Shown piece by piece: positions 25,573 through 35,105 of a stretch of DNA of 64,000 nucleotides. Made by a program: the position numbers and the translations under genes. Origin of the DNA: Streptomyces sp. NBC_00775 (GTDB lineage Bacteria > Actinomycetota > Actinomycetes > Streptomycetales > Streptomycetaceae); the NCBI RefSeq assembly GCF_036347135.1, contig NZ_CP108938.1, forward strand, positions 3,596,001-3,660,000. The letters run 5' to 3'. The stretch's first letter is position 1. The number at the start of each line of letters is the position of its first letter. A model generated the notes under the pieces. The model was given only the letters and a program-made list of their open reading frames with translations, ran no database searches and was not told where the DNA came from.

Positions 25573-25610
25573 CCGAAGGCCCGGATCCATGATCAGGATC
25601 CGGGCCTTCG
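25573..25610 (-). terminator. terminator of tRNA-fMet copy 2
   Basis: CCGAAGGCCCGGATCC / GGATCCGGGCCTTCG arms starting 7 bp after the tRNA 3' end on the minus strand; near-duplicate of the hairpin after copy 1. Confidence 0.85.
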
Positions 25611-25617
25611 ACTTTAG

Positions 25618-25691
25618 TAGCGGGGACAGGATTTGAACCTGCGACCTCTGGGTTATGAGCCCAGCGAGCTACCGAGCTGCTCCACCCCGCG
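25618..25691 (-). tRNA. initiator tRNA-fMet (CAT), copy 2
   Basis: Identical over 74 nt to copy 1: C1-U72 mismatch, three G-C pairs closing the anticodon stem, CAT anticodon. With its terminator it forms a direct repeat of roughly 118 bp, 2.5 kb from the other copy. Confidence 0.95.
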
Positions 25692-25734
25692 CCGTTGTGT
25701 TGCAACCGTACCACGGCGCGGGGGTGCCCCTGAC

Positions 25735-28731
25735 TCAGCCGCTGCCCGAGCTCTTGTCGCTGCTCGGGCTGCTACTGGGAGTACTGCTGGGACTACTGCT
25801 GGGACTGCTCTTGTCGCCGCTCTTGCTGCCGCCGCTGCCACTGCTGCCGCTGGTCTTGTCGGCCTTGGACTGCGCCTCCTCGGCCCGCTTCAGCGCGTCC
25901 TCAAGATCCTTCTGTGCCACGCCGTACGCCTGCCAGTCGCCCTTCTTCAGGGCTTCCTGGCCCTCGGTGAAGGCCTTCTGGGCGTCGTTCAGCGCCTGTT
26001 GGACCGTCGGATTGCTCGACGTGGGCGGAGTCGTGGTTCCGTCGCCCGGTGGCTGGGCGGTCGAACCGTCCTCTCCCAGGACCTTGTTGAGCGCCGCGTC
26101 GAGCGTGTTCTCGAAGGCGGTCTTGCCTCCGTAGGTCACCAGCACCTTGCGCAGCAGTGGGTACTTGAGCTGATTGCCGCGTACGTAGACGGGCTCCACG
26201 TAGAGCAGTCCTCCGTCGAGCGGGATCGTCATCAGATTGCCGTACTCGATGTCCGAGTCGCCGCCCTTGAGGAGTCTGATCGACTCGGCGATGTCCTGTT
26301 CGGAGTTGAACTGGCTCTGGACCTGTTTGGGCCCGTCGACGGGTTCGCTTGTCGGCAGTTTCAGGATTCTGATCTTGCCGTAATCACTGGTGCCCGCCTC
26401 GGCGTTGACCGACATGAAGGCGCTCAGGTTGTCGCGGCCGTTCGGCGTGAACGTCGTCGTCAGCGAGAACGTCTGGGCCTTCTGGTCGGGCATCTTCATG
26501 CTCAGGTAGTACGGCGGCACCGCGTTGCCCGACTTGTTGGTCGGGTCGTCCGGGACCTGCCAGACCTCGCTGCCGCTGAGGAACGTCTGCGCGTCCTTCA
26601 CGTGGTAGCGGGTGAGCAGCTCGCGCTGGACCTTGAACAGGTCCTGCGGGTACCGCAGATGGTCCATGAGCGACTGCGAGATCGCCGTCTTCGGCTGCAC
26701 CGTGTTCGGGAACGCCTTCATCCAGGTCTTGAGGACCGGGTCCTTGGTGTCCCACTGGTAGAGCTTGACCTCGCCGGTGTACGCGTCGACGGTCGCCTTC
26801 ACCGAGTTGCGGATGTAGTTGACCTGGTTCTGCTGGGCCACCACCGCGCGCTGGTTGTTCGTCGCGGTGAGCGAGTCGGCGGTCGTGTCGCCCAGGGTGG
26901 TGCGGGAGGCGTACGGGTAGCCGTTGGTCGTGGTGTAGGCGTCGACGATCCACTGGATCTTCCCGTCCACCACGGCCGGGTAGGCGTCGCCGTCGATGGT
27001 CAGCCAGGGGGCCACCGCCTCGACGCGGTCCTTGGGGGTGCGGTTGTAGAGGATCCGGGAACCCTCGCCGATCGCGCCCGAGTAGAGGATCTGCGGCTCA
27101 CCGAACGCCACGGCGTACGCGGCCCGGTTGATCGGGCTGGAGAGGCTTATCCCGCTCTTGCCCTTGTAGCTGGTGGTCTTCTCACCGTTGTCGTCGGAGT
27201 AGTCGATCTCCTTCTGGGGACCGCCGACGATCGAGTACTGGGTGGTCTTCTCGCCGTAGTAGACCCGCTGCTCGTACGTCCCCAGGTCACCGTTGGACGG
27301 CAGGTCGGACTCGGTGAAGACGGGCCGGCCGCCGGAGGTCGCCGTGGTGCCCTTGGCGGCGACGACGCCGTATCCGTGGGTGTAGCGGAAGTGGTCGTTG
27401 ATCCAGTTGTTCTTCGGAATGCCGCTGAGGTTCAGCTCGCGCAGACCGATGACCGTGTCCTGGTCCTTGCCGTCCTTGCTGTACCGGTCGACATCCAGAT
27501 TGGTCGGGAACGCGTAGTAGTTCTTCATCTGCTGCAGCTGCTGGAACGTCGGCGAGACGATGTTCGGGTCCAGCAGACGGATGCTCGCCGTGGTGTCGGC
27601 GTCCTCGCGCAGCTTGGTCTTGTCCTTGGTGTCGCTGGTGCCCGCGTACTCCGACACCTGGGTGCCGTCGATCCCGTACGCCTCGCGGGTCGCCTTCAGG
27701 TTCTTCTCGACGTACGGCGCTTCCTTGGCCTGCTCGTTCGGCTGGACCTGGAACTTCTGCACGATCGCCGGGTACAGACCGCCGATGAGGATCGCCGAGA
27801 GCACCATCAGGCCGAAGCCGATGACGGGCAACTGCCAGGTGCGCCGCCACAGGGTGGCGAAGAACAGGAGCGCGCAGATGACGGCGATGCAGAACAGGAT
27901 CGTCTTGGCGGGCAGATACGCGTGGGCGTCGACGTACCTGAGGCCCGTCCAGTTGCCGGTCGCCTTGAAGTCGCTGGACTTCACCGCGAGTCCGTACCGG
28001 TCGAGCCAGTAGGCGACCGCCTTCAGCGCGACGAAGATGCCGAGGAGCACGGAGAGATGACCGGTGGCCGCGGCCGTGGCACGCGCCCCCGGGCTGGTGA
28101 TCCGCAGCCCGCCGTACAGGTAGTGCGTGAGCGCGGCGGCGATCAGCGAGAGCACCGCGGCGGCGAAGCCGAAGCCGAGCAGGAAGCGGTACCAGGGCAG
28201 GTCGAAGGCGTAGAAGGAGACGTCGAGGTGGAACTGGGGGTCCTTCTGGTGGAAGGGAACCCCGTTCACCCACATCAGCCACGTACGCCACTGGCCCGAG
28301 GCTGATGCGCCGGCGATCAGCCCGACCAGGGAGGTGATGGCGAGCAGCAGCCACTTCTTGTAGGGCGCGATGCCCATCCGGTAGCGGTCGAGGCTCTGCT
28401 GCTCCATCGACATGGCGCTCAGCGGCGGGCGCAGCCGGTGAGCCAGCCAGATGTTCACGCCGACCGAGGCCGCCATCAGCAGGCCGAAGACGAAGAAGAG
28501 TCCGATCTTGGTCCACAGAGTGGTGGTGAAGACGGACGAATAGTGAACCGACCTGTACCAGAGCCAGTCCGTCCAGAACCCCGCGAACATGACGAAGGCC
28601 ATGGCCAGCACGGCCAGTACGCCCAGCGTCATGAGCAGGGTCCGGACACGCCGGGACGGTCGGCCCACTCTGATCCGTGGCCCCGTCGGGCCTCCGCCGC
28701 GGTCCGGCATCTGGAAAGCCAAGGTGCGCAC
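25735..28731 (-). CDS. UPF0182-family large membrane protein
   Basis: 998 aa. The N-terminal third has about seven membrane helices ([40 protein letters not shown] and others), followed by a large outside domain with family landmarks such as [36 protein letters not shown] and [18 protein letters not shown]. The last 60 residues are a coiled stretch and a Ser/Pro low-complexity tail. Function unknown; the M. tuberculosis relative is Rv3193c. GTG 28731 opens the frame; ATG at 28710 ([10 protein letters not shown]) is an equally plausible start. No clear Shine-Dalgarno decides. Confidence 0.9.
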   Translation of the reverse strand: MRTLAFQMPDRGGGPTGPRIRVGRPSRRVRTLLMTLGVLAVLAMAFVMFAGFWTDWLWYRSVHYSSVFTTTLWTKIGLFFVFGLLMAASVGVNIWLAHRLRPPLSAMSMEQQSLDRYRMGIAPYKKWLLLAITSLVGLIAGASASGQWRTWLMWVNGVPFHQKDPQFHLDVSFYAFDLPWYRFLLGFGFAAAVLSLIAAALTHYLYGGLRITSPGARATAAATGHLSVLLGIFVALKAVAYWLDRYGLAVKSSDFKATGNWTGLRYVDAHAYLPAKTILFCIAVICALLFFATLWRRTWQLPVIGFGLMVLSAILIGGLYPAIVQKFQVQPNEQAKEAPYVEKNLKATREAYGIDGTQVSEYAGTSDTKDKTKLREDADTTASIRLLDPNIVSPTFQQLQQMKNYYAFPTNLDVDRYSKDGKDQDTVIGLRELNLSGIPKNNWINDHFRYTHGYGVVAAKGTTATSGGRPVFTESDLPSNGDLGTYEQRVYYGEKTTQYSIVGGPQKEIDYSDDNGEKTTSYKGKSGISLSSPINRAAYAVAFGEPQILYSGAIGEGSRILYNRTPKDRVEAVAPWLTIDGDAYPAVVDGKIQWIVDAYTTTNGYPYASRTTLGDTTADSLTATNNQRAVVAQQNQVNYIRNSVKATVDAYTGEVKLYQWDTKDPVLKTWMKAFPNTVQPKTAISQSLMDHLRYPQDLFKVQRELLTRYHVKDAQTFLSGSEVWQVPDDPTNKSGNAVPPYYLSMKMPDQKAQTFSLTTTFTPNGRDNLSAFMSVNAEAGTSDYGKIRILKLPTSEPVDGPKQVQSQFNSEQDIAESIRLLKGGDSDIEYGNLMTIPLDGGLLYVEPVYVRGNQLKYPLLRKVLVTYGGKTAFENTLDAALNKVLGEDGSTAQPPGDGTTTPPTSSNPTVQQALNDAQKAFTEGQEALKKGDWQAYGVAQKDLEDALKRAEEAQSKADKTSGSSGSGGSKSGDKSSPSSSPSSTPSSSPSSDKSSGSG

Positions 28732-28873
28732 CTCGAAGTCGCTGTTGATCCGTCAGGCCCCCGTGATGGTGGACCGTCCGCAAGGCTCCGTGATCGTGGA
28801 GCCTCATCTATGCAACTTACTCACGCTTTACTCGGTTCCCGGTTCCGGGTACTAACGAGGCAGGATTGTGACC

Positions 28874-29416
28874 ATGTCCAACACTCCCATGGCAGCGAGC
28901 CCGCTCACCCGGGCCGTACTCGAGATCGACGAGTACGCCTCCGGCCTCGGCTGGGACCAGCCCGCTCGCCTCTTCGCCCTCGTAGACACCGCGCGACTGC
29001 GGGCCCAGGAACCCGGCCTCGCGGCCCAGCTCGGCCTGCAGGACGAGCCGGAGACCACCGGTCTCACCCCCATCGAGCAGGACGAGATCCCTGCCGACAA
29101 GCCGCTGGACGAGTTCCTCGGCACCATCGCCTGGCCGGACGCCGTGGTCGGCTGCGCGCTCACGGTGGAGCGGCTGATGCTGCCGCCCTCCGCGGAGGCG
29201 TCCGTCCCGGCGGGCCTGAGCGGCAAGAAGCTCACGAAGTGGGTCGCCGAGCACCCCGACCGCCAGGAGGTCCGCATGACGGTCGGCGTCCTGCGCGACG
29301 GCACCCGCGACTCGGCGCTCCGCCTGCGCGAGAAGGACGCGCCGACGGAGGTGCTCACAGGGTCGAACCTGGTACCGGGCCTGGCCGAGGCACTGTCGAC
29401 GACGTTCGCGGACTGA
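28874..29416 (+). CDS. PPA1309-family conserved protein
   Basis: 180 aa, no signal or membrane segment, no known catalytic motif. Conserved actinobacterial sequence: LEIDEYASGLGWDQPARLFALV, then IAWPDAVVGCALTVERLMLP, then DRQEVRMTVGVLRDG. I recognise it as the PPA1309 family, whose role is unknown. ATG 28874 was preferred over an in-frame GTG at 28868 on spacing from AGGA. It is divergent from UPF0182 and ends at a strong bidirectional terminator. Confidence 0.82.
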   Translation: MSNTPMAASPLTRAVLEIDEYASGLGWDQPARLFALVDTARLRAQEPGLAAQLGLQDEPETTGLTPIEQDEIPADKPLDEFLGTIAWPDAVVGCALTVERLMLPPSAEASVPAGLSGKKLTKWVAEHPDRQEVRMTVGVLRDGTRDSALRLREKDAPTEVLTGSNLVPGLAEALSTTFAD

Positions 29417-29438
29417 TCTCTCGTACAAGGCTTTCTGC

Positions 29439-29484
29439 TACGTCGATGGGGGGCGCACCCGGTGTCGGGTGCGCCCCCATCGAC
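29439..29484. terminator. bidirectional terminator
   Basis: Stem of about 20 bp with one bulge (ACGTCGATGGGG...CCCCATCGACGT outer arms, GCGCACCCG / CGGGTGCGC inner arms, GTGT loop) between two convergent genes. Confidence 0.92.
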
Positions 29485-29507
29485 GTACGAGCTCGGAGCC
29501 GGCGCGG

Positions 29508-30605
29508 TCAGCCCTTGGTAGTGCACTTCGGGAGGTCGGCCGTCTTGCCCGAGCTGATGTCCTTGAGGGCGCTCATCGCGTCGTCGATGGTGTTGACCTT
29601 GACGAGCGTGAGCCCGTCGGGGGTGTCCTTCGCGGCGGCCGCGCAGTTGTCCTTGGGCGTCAGGAAGTACTGGGCGCCCTTCTCGCGCGCGCCGACCGTC
29701 TTCATCTCGATGCCACCGATCGGGCCGACCTTGCCGTCGTCGTCGATGGTGCCGGTGCCCGCCACGAACTTGCCGCCGGTGAGGTTCCCCGGGGTGATCT
29801 TGTCCACGATGCCGAGCGCGAACATCAGGCCCGCGCTCGGTCCGCCGACGTCGGCGAGCTTGATGTCGATGGTGAACGGGAACGTGTGGTCGGTGCCGGC
29901 CGAGATCCCGACGATCGCCCGATCAGTACCGCTGTCGTCGGACTTGGTCGTCGTGATGGTCACGTCCTTGGTCGCGGTCGCCGTCTTGTTCTCCTTCTCG
30001 GCGGCGGCCTGCTCCTTGGCGGGCACGATCGTGAAGACGACCTTGTCGCCCGGTTTGTGCTTGGTGACCAGCTTCGCGACGTCGTCGGGCGCCTTCACCG
30101 TCGTACCGTCGACGGCCTTGATGACGTCTCCGGCGTGCAGCCTGCCTTCGGACGGGGAGTCCTTGAGCACGGTGGAGACGATCACCCAGGACTTCACCGG
30201 GATGTTCAGCTCCTTCAGAGCGGCCACCTTGGCGCTCTCCTGGGACTGGCTGAACTCCTCGGCGTTCTCCTGCGTCGACTGCTCCTCGGTCTTGCCGTCC
30301 GGGTAGAGCGTGTCGTGCGGCACGACCTTGTTGTCGTGCGCGAGCCACCCATAGACCGCCTCGACAAGATTCATGTTGTAGTCGGCGCTGGTGACCCGGA
30401 CCGTGGTCATGTTCAGGTTCCCGGTCGTCGGATACGTCTTGTGCCCGGTGATCTGCAGCACCGGCTCGCCGTCGTGATCGCCAAGCGTGTTCACCGTGGG
30501 GCCCGGTGACATCTCCGAGTAGGGCACTTTGATGAACACTCCCGCGCACAGGAGCGCGATCAGGATCAGAGTGGAGGCGAGCATCGTCGCGGTGCGGCGT
30601 GGCAT
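29508..30605 (-). CDS. PDZ-Lon membrane-anchored serine protease (YlbL type)
   Basis: 365 aa. One N-terminal membrane helix (MLASTLILIALLCAGVFI) anchors it with the body outside. A PDZ domain covers about 135-195 (TVLKDSPSEGRLHAGDVIKAVDG). The Lon-type catalytic domain has the Ser-Lys dyad: S257 in GGPSAGL and K302 in GGIEMK. Relatives are YlbL of Bacillus and Rv3194c of mycobacteria. Target unknown. The neighbouring UPF0182 gene is also its neighbour in mycobacteria, hinting at a shared envelope role. Confidence 0.92.
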   Translation of the reverse strand: MPRRTATMLASTLILIALLCAGVFIKVPYSEMSPGPTVNTLGDHDGEPVLQITGHKTYPTTGNLNMTTVRVTSADYNMNLVEAVYGWLAHDNKVVPHDTLYPDGKTEEQSTQENAEEFSQSQESAKVAALKELNIPVKSWVIVSTVLKDSPSEGRLHAGDVIKAVDGTTVKAPDDVAKLVTKHKPGDKVVFTIVPAKEQAAAEKENKTATATKDVTITTTKSDDSGTDRAIVGISAGTDHTFPFTIDIKLADVGGPSAGLMFALGIVDKITPGNLTGGKFVAGTGTIDDDGKVGPIGGIEMKTVGAREKGAQYFLTPKDNCAAAAKDTPDGLTLVKVNTIDDAMSALKDISSGKTADLPKCTTKG

Positions 30606-30701
30606 GGAACGACAGTACGGGACGGTGCTGTCAGCGCACCCTCGGGGCCGTCCGTACGGGGTCGGCCCGGGCCGCGCGTACGGGGCCGGGGCGCGGGAGC
30701 C

Positions 30702-30905
30702 TCAGACGGCGTCGGAGTGGGACTTCTCTCTCGCCTGGGCCTTCTCCATGGCCTCGGCCTTCTCCATGGCTTCACGGAAGCGCGTGTAGCCCGCGAGCTC
30801 GACGCCGTCTCCCGCCGCCTTGCGATTCCGGCCGGCCCAACTGCCCCACAGTCCGGCACCGATCGCAGCCACAAGCGGAATCAGCAACCAGGCAAGCGCC
30901 GCCAT
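30702..30905 (-). CDS. small single-helix membrane protein
   Basis: 67 aa: one membrane helix at residues 2-24 (AALAWLLIPLVAAIGAGLWGSW) and a charged tail with a short repeat (EAMEKAEAMEKAQAREK) that could form a helix. Its neighbourhood is the PDZ-Lon gene downstream and moaE upstream, all on the same strand. Size and composition match a small conserved Streptomyces membrane protein; no function is known. Confidence 0.75.
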   Translation of the reverse strand: MAALAWLLIPLVAAIGAGLWGSWAGRNRKAAGDGVELAGYTRFREAMEKAEAMEKAQAREKSHSDAV

Positions 30906-31018
30906 GTCGACCTCCCAACCCCATGAGCGACCGCAACTGACTGATCAGCAGATTAACCATCCGCAGTGTTAACGCTCACGGCAGGGCCCTGGTTACGCAA
31001 CCGGAGGGCGGGTGAGGC

Positions 31019-31480
31019 TCAACAGGCGCCGACCCACTCCTCCGTACCGTCGGAGAACTTCTGGTGCTTCCAGATGGGCACCTCGTGCTTCAGGTCATCG
31101 ATGAGCTTGCGACAGGCTTCGAACGCCTCACCCCGATGCGGGCACGAAACAGCGACGACGACCGCGAGATCCCCGACGGCCAGCTCACCCACACGGTGAA
31201 CAGCGGCCAACGCGCGCACCGGATACTCGGCGACCACCTTCTCGGCGATCCGCCGCATCTCCGCCTCGGCACTGGGGTGACACGAATATCCGAGCTCATC
31301 GACGTCAGCACCCCCGTCGTGATTCCGCACACTCCCCACGAACAGCGCGGTCCCCCCGGCGGCGTCGTCCCCCACAGCCTTGAAGACCTCGTCCAGCGAG
31401 AGCGGCGTCTCACGAATACCGATCAACTTGATCGCGTCCTGCGCCGCCTGCTCACCGGGATGGTCATTCATGGGTGCCAT
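31019..31480 (-). CDS. moaE: molybdopterin synthase catalytic subunit
   Basis: Transfers sulfur from MoaD to precursor Z in molybdenum cofactor synthesis. Family motifs: TALFVGSVRNHDGG, VHRVGELAVGDLAVVVAVSCPHRGEAF with the Arg and His contacts, and LKHEVPIWKHQKF holding the active-site Lys. 153 aa from ATG 31480; ATG 31471 is a possible alternative. The moeZ sulfurtransferase at the far end of the window acts on the same pathway. No moaD is nearby. Confidence 0.93.
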   Translation of the reverse strand: MAPMNDHPGEQAAQDAIKLIGIRETPLSLDEVFKAVGDDAAGGTALFVGSVRNHDGGADVDELGYSCHPSAEAEMRRIAEKVVAEYPVRALAAVHRVGELAVGDLAVVVAVSCPHRGEAFEACRKLIDDLKHEVPIWKHQKFSDGTEEWVGAC

Positions 31481-31583
31481 AAGCCCATCGTGCCCCACCC
31501 CACTGACAACAGGAAATAGACCTTTCCCCCGGCACGGACACACAGACCTTTGGAGCCTCCTACAACGAGGCCGTTCAGACCGA

Positions 31584-31770
31584 AGCGGGGGTCTGGGGGC
31601 GGCGCCCCCAGAAAGGAACGCGGGGGTCTGGGGGCGCAGCCCCCAGAAGGGGCGCGGGGAACTGCGCGCCCAGCCCCCACCGGCCCGCAGCCAAAACACA
31701 ACCGAACGGGGTCGAAGGGGCAGAGCCCCTGGTGGATGGGACGGGTAGGGGCGGCGGGGGCGAAAACCCC
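31584..31770 (+). repeat. dispersed intergenic element, long copy D
   Basis: Near-duplicate of copy C: two GCGGGGGTCTGGGGGC units, then GGGGCGCGGGGAACTGCGCG and CCCAGCCCCCAC, then the GGGGTCGAAGGGGCAGAGCC block, ending in GGCGGGGGCGAAAACCCC. It fills the gap between moaE and the epimerase gene, starting 20 bp past the epimerase stop. Confidence 0.85.
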
Positions 31771-31790
31771 CTGTCCGGCCCCACCCGTAC

Positions 31791-32903
31791 TCAGATCCGC
31801 CGCCGAGCCTTCCGAGCCCGCCGAACCACCGCAGCCGCACCCAGCAGAGCCACCGTCGCCCCCGCAGCCCCCGCCGCGGTCGCATCCTTCCGCCCGAGCC
31901 GTCGCCCAGCCACCGTATGCCGCCCGGCAACCTCCTCCAGCAGCTCCGCGAGAACCTCCTCATTGGTCCACTGCGGCCGCCACCCGGCGTCATGCAGCCG
32001 GCTCCCACTCACCACCCAGGGATACATCGTGTACGCCAGATCCCCGGCAGGCGAAGGAGTGAGCCCAATCCGGTGAAGCCGAGCCGCGGCCCCGAGAGCG
32101 ACCGCGGACGGCAGCTCCATCCGCCGAATCCCGCTCAGCTCCTCGACCTCCTCCTGCTCCAGCCACCCGTCGCACCCGACGGCCAGCTCCCCCTCCACCT
32201 TCTCGACGACGGCGTACTCCAGAGCACTGCACAGATCCTCGACGTGGCAGAACTGCCAGGCGGGCCGGGACCCCGCCACCACCAACAGCCGAGGCGACTC
32301 GAAATACCTGGTCAGAGCGGTATCGGTACCCCCGACGAGCACACCGGGCCGCACAACGGTGACATTAAGTCCCGGATGGGCCCGCGGCGCCCGCCGCGCC
32401 AGCCGCTCGATCTCCAGCAGGTCCCCGACCCCCGTGGCCTCGGCCGTCGCCCGCAATTCGGCGTCTTCGGAGAGGGGCAGTTCGTTGTCGGGCAGCGCCC
32501 CGTAGACCATGGCCGAGGTGCACAGCACCACCCGGTGGACCCCGGCCGCGGCGGCGGCGGTGAGCACGGTCTGGGTCCCCCGGACGTTGTACGCCGTCCG
32601 CGCCGCCGCGTCCGTCTCCAGGTCGAGGTCGAGCGCCAGATGCACCACGACATCGGCCCCGCGCAGCTTCTCGGCGATCGCGGGGTCCCGCACATCCAGG
32701 ATGTGCCACGTCGCGTCCGCGCACTCGCCACGCCGCTCGTCGATGGCGATGACCTGCTTGATCTCCTCGCTGGCGGCCAGCCGCTCGGTGAGCAGCGCGC
32801 CCACGCCCGACGCGGCGCCGGTGACCGCGACGACGGGCCCGCGCGGGAGCGAGCTGGTTGAGTGGTTTCGCGCTGCGCGAACCTGCGGATCTGGGGAACT
32901 CAC
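31791..32903 (-). CDS. NAD(P)-dependent epimerase/dehydratase (extended SDR)
   Basis: 370 aa. Rossmann glycine motif GAASGVG at residues 29-35 (VVAVTGAASGVGALL), then DVRD near 70, LHLALDLD-type core strand and the SAMVYGALPDN segment with the catalytic Tyr. The C-terminus ends in a hydrophobic stretch (AAGAAGATVALLGAAAVVRRA) and basic residues, suggesting membrane association. Substrate unknown. GTG 32903 fits the family start MSSPDPQVRAARN and has GGAGA 7 nt upstream. It diverges from the zincin-like gene. Confidence 0.85.
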   Translation of the reverse strand: MSSPDPQVRAARNHSTSSLPRGPVVAVTGAASGVGALLTERLAASEEIKQVIAIDERRGECADATWHILDVRDPAIAEKLRGADVVVHLALDLDLETDAAARTAYNVRGTQTVLTAAAAAGVHRVVLCTSAMVYGALPDNELPLSEDAELRATAEATGVGDLLEIERLARRAPRAHPGLNVTVVRPGVLVGGTDTALTRYFESPRLLVVAGSRPAWQFCHVEDLCSALEYAVVEKVEGELAVGCDGWLEQEEVEELSGIRRMELPSAVALGAAARLHRIGLTPSPAGDLAYTMYPWVVSGSRLHDAGWRPQWTNEEVLAELLEEVAGRHTVAGRRLGRKDATAAGAAGATVALLGAAAVVRRARKARRRI

Positions 32904-33094
32904 CGGGCGTCTCCAGCGGTTGTCTTCAGTAACGGACGCGCGTGACGCGTACGTACCAGGTGGCATCCATCCTGCCGCAGGCCAAGAGTCGGCGAAGCAC
33001 CGAGGCCCAATCGGGCTGTGGTGTCTACGCTGGGTGGTGTTGTCGGGCAGTCGCCGTCGGAACGAACCGGCGGCCTTACCAGCCGAGGAATCCC

Positions 33095-34543
33095 GTGAGT
33101 GACACCCCATTCGGATTCGGCCTTCCGCCGGAGGAGCCGGAGAACGGCGACGAGGGCAAGGAGAAGGACCAGCAGAGCGGTGGTGGTCAGGGACCGTTCG
33201 GTTTCGGGCTGCCCGGAGCCGGTGGTCCCGGAGCCGACAATCCGCTCGCAGCCATGTTCGGTTCCATGAACCCCAATGACCTGGGCGCCGCGTTCCAGCA
33301 GCTGGGCCAGATGCTCTCGTACGAGGGCGGTCCGGTGAACTGGGACATGGCCAAGCAGATCGCCCGCCAGACGGTCTCCCAGGGCACCCCTGACGGCACC
33401 AAGGACGCGAGCGTCGGTCCCGCCGAGCGCACCGCGGTCGAGCAGGCCGTGCGTCTGGCCGACCTGTGGCTGGACGACGCGACGTCTCTGCCGTCCGGCG
33501 CCGGCTCCGCCGTGGCGTGGAGCCGCGCGGAGTGGGTCGAGGCGACCCTTCCCGTGTGGAAGGAGCTCGTCGACCCGGTCGCCGAGCGCGTCGGCGCGGC
33601 CATGGGCGACGTCCTGCCGGAGGAGATGCAGGCCATGGCGGGCCCGCTCATCGGCATGATGCGCTCCATGGGCGGCGCCATGTTCGGTACGCAGATCGGG
33701 CAGGCCGTGGGCGTGCTCGCGGGCGAGGTCGTCGGCTCGACCGACATCGGCCTGCCGCTCGGCCCGGCCGGCAAGGCCGCGCTGCTGCCGCTGAACATCG
33801 AGTCGTTCGGCAAGGACCTGGGCGTCCCCCAGGAGGAGGTACGGCTCTACCTCGCCCTGCGCGAGGCCGCCCACCAGCGCCTCTTCGCCCACGTGCCGTG
33901 GCTGCGCTCGCATCTGTTCGGCGCGGTCGAGGGCTACGCGCGCGGGATCAAGGTCGACACCGCGAAGCTGGAGGACGTGGTCGGCCAGTTCGACCCGCAG
34001 AACCCGGAGGAGCTGCAGCAGGCACTCCAGCAGGGCATGTTCCAGCCGGAGGACACGCCGGAGCAGAAGGCCGCCCTGGCCCGCCTGGAGACGGCTCTCG
34101 CGCTCGTCGAGGGCTGGGTGGACGCGGTGGTTCACGCGGCCGCCAAGCCGCGCCTGTCGTCCGCGGACGCGCTGCGCGAGACGCTGCGCCGCCGCCGCGC
34201 CACGGGCGGTCCCGCCGAGCAGACCTTCGCCACGCTGATCGGCCTGGAGCTGCGCCCGCGCCGGCTGCGGGACGCCTCGCGCCTGTGGGCCTCGCTCACC
34301 GACGCGCGCGGTGTCGACGGCCGTGACGGCCTGTGGGCTCACCCGGACATGCTGCCGACCGCGTCCGACCTGGACGACCCGGACGGCTTCGTGCACCGCG
34401 AGCAGCTGGACTTCTCCGAGATCGACAAGATGCTCGGCGAGGCGGCGAGCGGCTCCGGTTCCGCCGAGAAGACGAACCTCACGAAGGACGACTCCCCCAA
34501 GGACGACGACAAGGGCGACGACAAGGGCGACGACACCGAGTGA
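33095..34543 (+). CDS. DUF2342/TIGR03624-type zincin-like protein
   Basis: 482 aa. An N-terminal Gly/Pro-rich region (PFGFGLP twice, around an acidic stretch) precedes a helical domain with MGGAMFGTQIGQAVGVLAGEVVGSTDIGLPL, the hallmark I associate with this family, often annotated as a zinc-dependent metalloprotease. The place of the zinc motif reads LREAAHQRLF, so the first His of HExxH is absent. Rv3195 is the mycobacterial counterpart. GTG 33095 has GAGGAA 4 nt upstream. The stop overlaps the Nudix gene start (GTGA). Confidence 0.82.
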   Translation: MSDTPFGFGLPPEEPENGDEGKEKDQQSGGGQGPFGFGLPGAGGPGADNPLAAMFGSMNPNDLGAAFQQLGQMLSYEGGPVNWDMAKQIARQTVSQGTPDGTKDASVGPAERTAVEQAVRLADLWLDDATSLPSGAGSAVAWSRAEWVEATLPVWKELVDPVAERVGAAMGDVLPEEMQAMAGPLIGMMRSMGGAMFGTQIGQAVGVLAGEVVGSTDIGLPLGPAGKAALLPLNIESFGKDLGVPQEEVRLYLALREAAHQRLFAHVPWLRSHLFGAVEGYARGIKVDTAKLEDVVGQFDPQNPEELQQALQQGMFQPEDTPEQKAALARLETALALVEGWVDAVVHAAAKPRLSSADALRETLRRRRATGGPAEQTFATLIGLELRPRRLRDASRLWASLTDARGVDGRDGLWAHPDMLPTASDLDDPDGFVHREQLDFSEIDKMLGEAASGSGSAEKTNLTKDDSPKDDDKGDDKGDDTE

Positions 34544-35061
34544 GCCTCCACGACGACGCGGTCCTCGTACTGAAGAGCTACGAGGACCAGGAAGAGCTGC
34601 GCCAGGTCTACCTGGAGCACCTCTCGGAGCACCCCGACGGCACCTGGAAGTCCTGCACGTCCGGGCATGTCACGGCGAGCGCGCTGGTGATCGACCCGGA
34701 GCGCGGCCGCGTCCTGCTGACGCTGCACCGCAAGCTCAGGATGTGGCTGCAGATGGGCGGCCACTGCGAGCCGGACGACGCGACGCTGGCCGCGGCGGCC
34801 CTGCGCGAGGCGACCGAGGAGTCCGGGATCCCGGGCCTGACGCTGCTGCCGGGCGGTCCTGTACGTCTGGACCGGCACGCCATTCCGGCGCCGTGCAACT
34901 GGCATCTGGACGTCCAGTACGCCGCGCTGGCCCCGGCCGACGCCGTGGAGGCCATCAGCGACGAGTCCCTCGACCTGCGCTGGTTCGGCTACGGCGAGGT
35001 CGCGGAGGTGGCGGACGCCTCGGTCGTACGGCTGTTGGAGGCCACCCGCGCCAGGCTCTGA
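34540..35061 (+). CDS. Nudix hydrolase
   Basis: 173 aa. The Nudix box is recognisable around GGHCEPDD...AALREATEESGI, giving the REATEE metal-binding helix. Substrate unknown. The GTG at 34540 overlaps the TGA of the zincin-like gene, so the two are translated together. A perfect 34-nt palindrome right after the stop ends the operon. Confidence 0.88.
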   Translation: MSLHDDAVLVLKSYEDQEELRQVYLEHLSEHPDGTWKSCTSGHVTASALVIDPERGRVLLTLHRKLRMWLQMGGHCEPDDATLAAAALREATEESGIPGLTLLPGGPVRLDRHAIPAPCNWHLDVQYAALAPADAVEAISDESLDLRWFGYGEVAEVADASVVRLLEATRARL

Positions 35062-35067
35062 ACGTGT

Positions 35068-35101
35068 GTAAGGGGTGACCGCAATTGCGGTCACCCCTTA
35101 C
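35068..35101. terminator. perfect 34-nt palindromic terminator
   Basis: GTAAGGGGTGACCGCAA and its exact complement, starting 6 bp after the Nudix stop. It lies between convergent genes and is followed by a dispersed repeat copy. Confidence 0.92.
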
Positions 35102-35105
35102 TTGT

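Noticed and set aside
23135..25636. 833-codon plus-strand frame across a tRNA gene and the Sel1 gene
   Set aside because: It reads through a tRNA and antisense to repeat-coding DNA; Pro/Arg-rich, no family resemblance.
25735..25860. CTG/CTA-type tandem repeat as a separate element at the UPF0182 3' end
   Set aside because: It is the coding sequence of a Ser/Pro low-complexity tail and needs no separate explanation.
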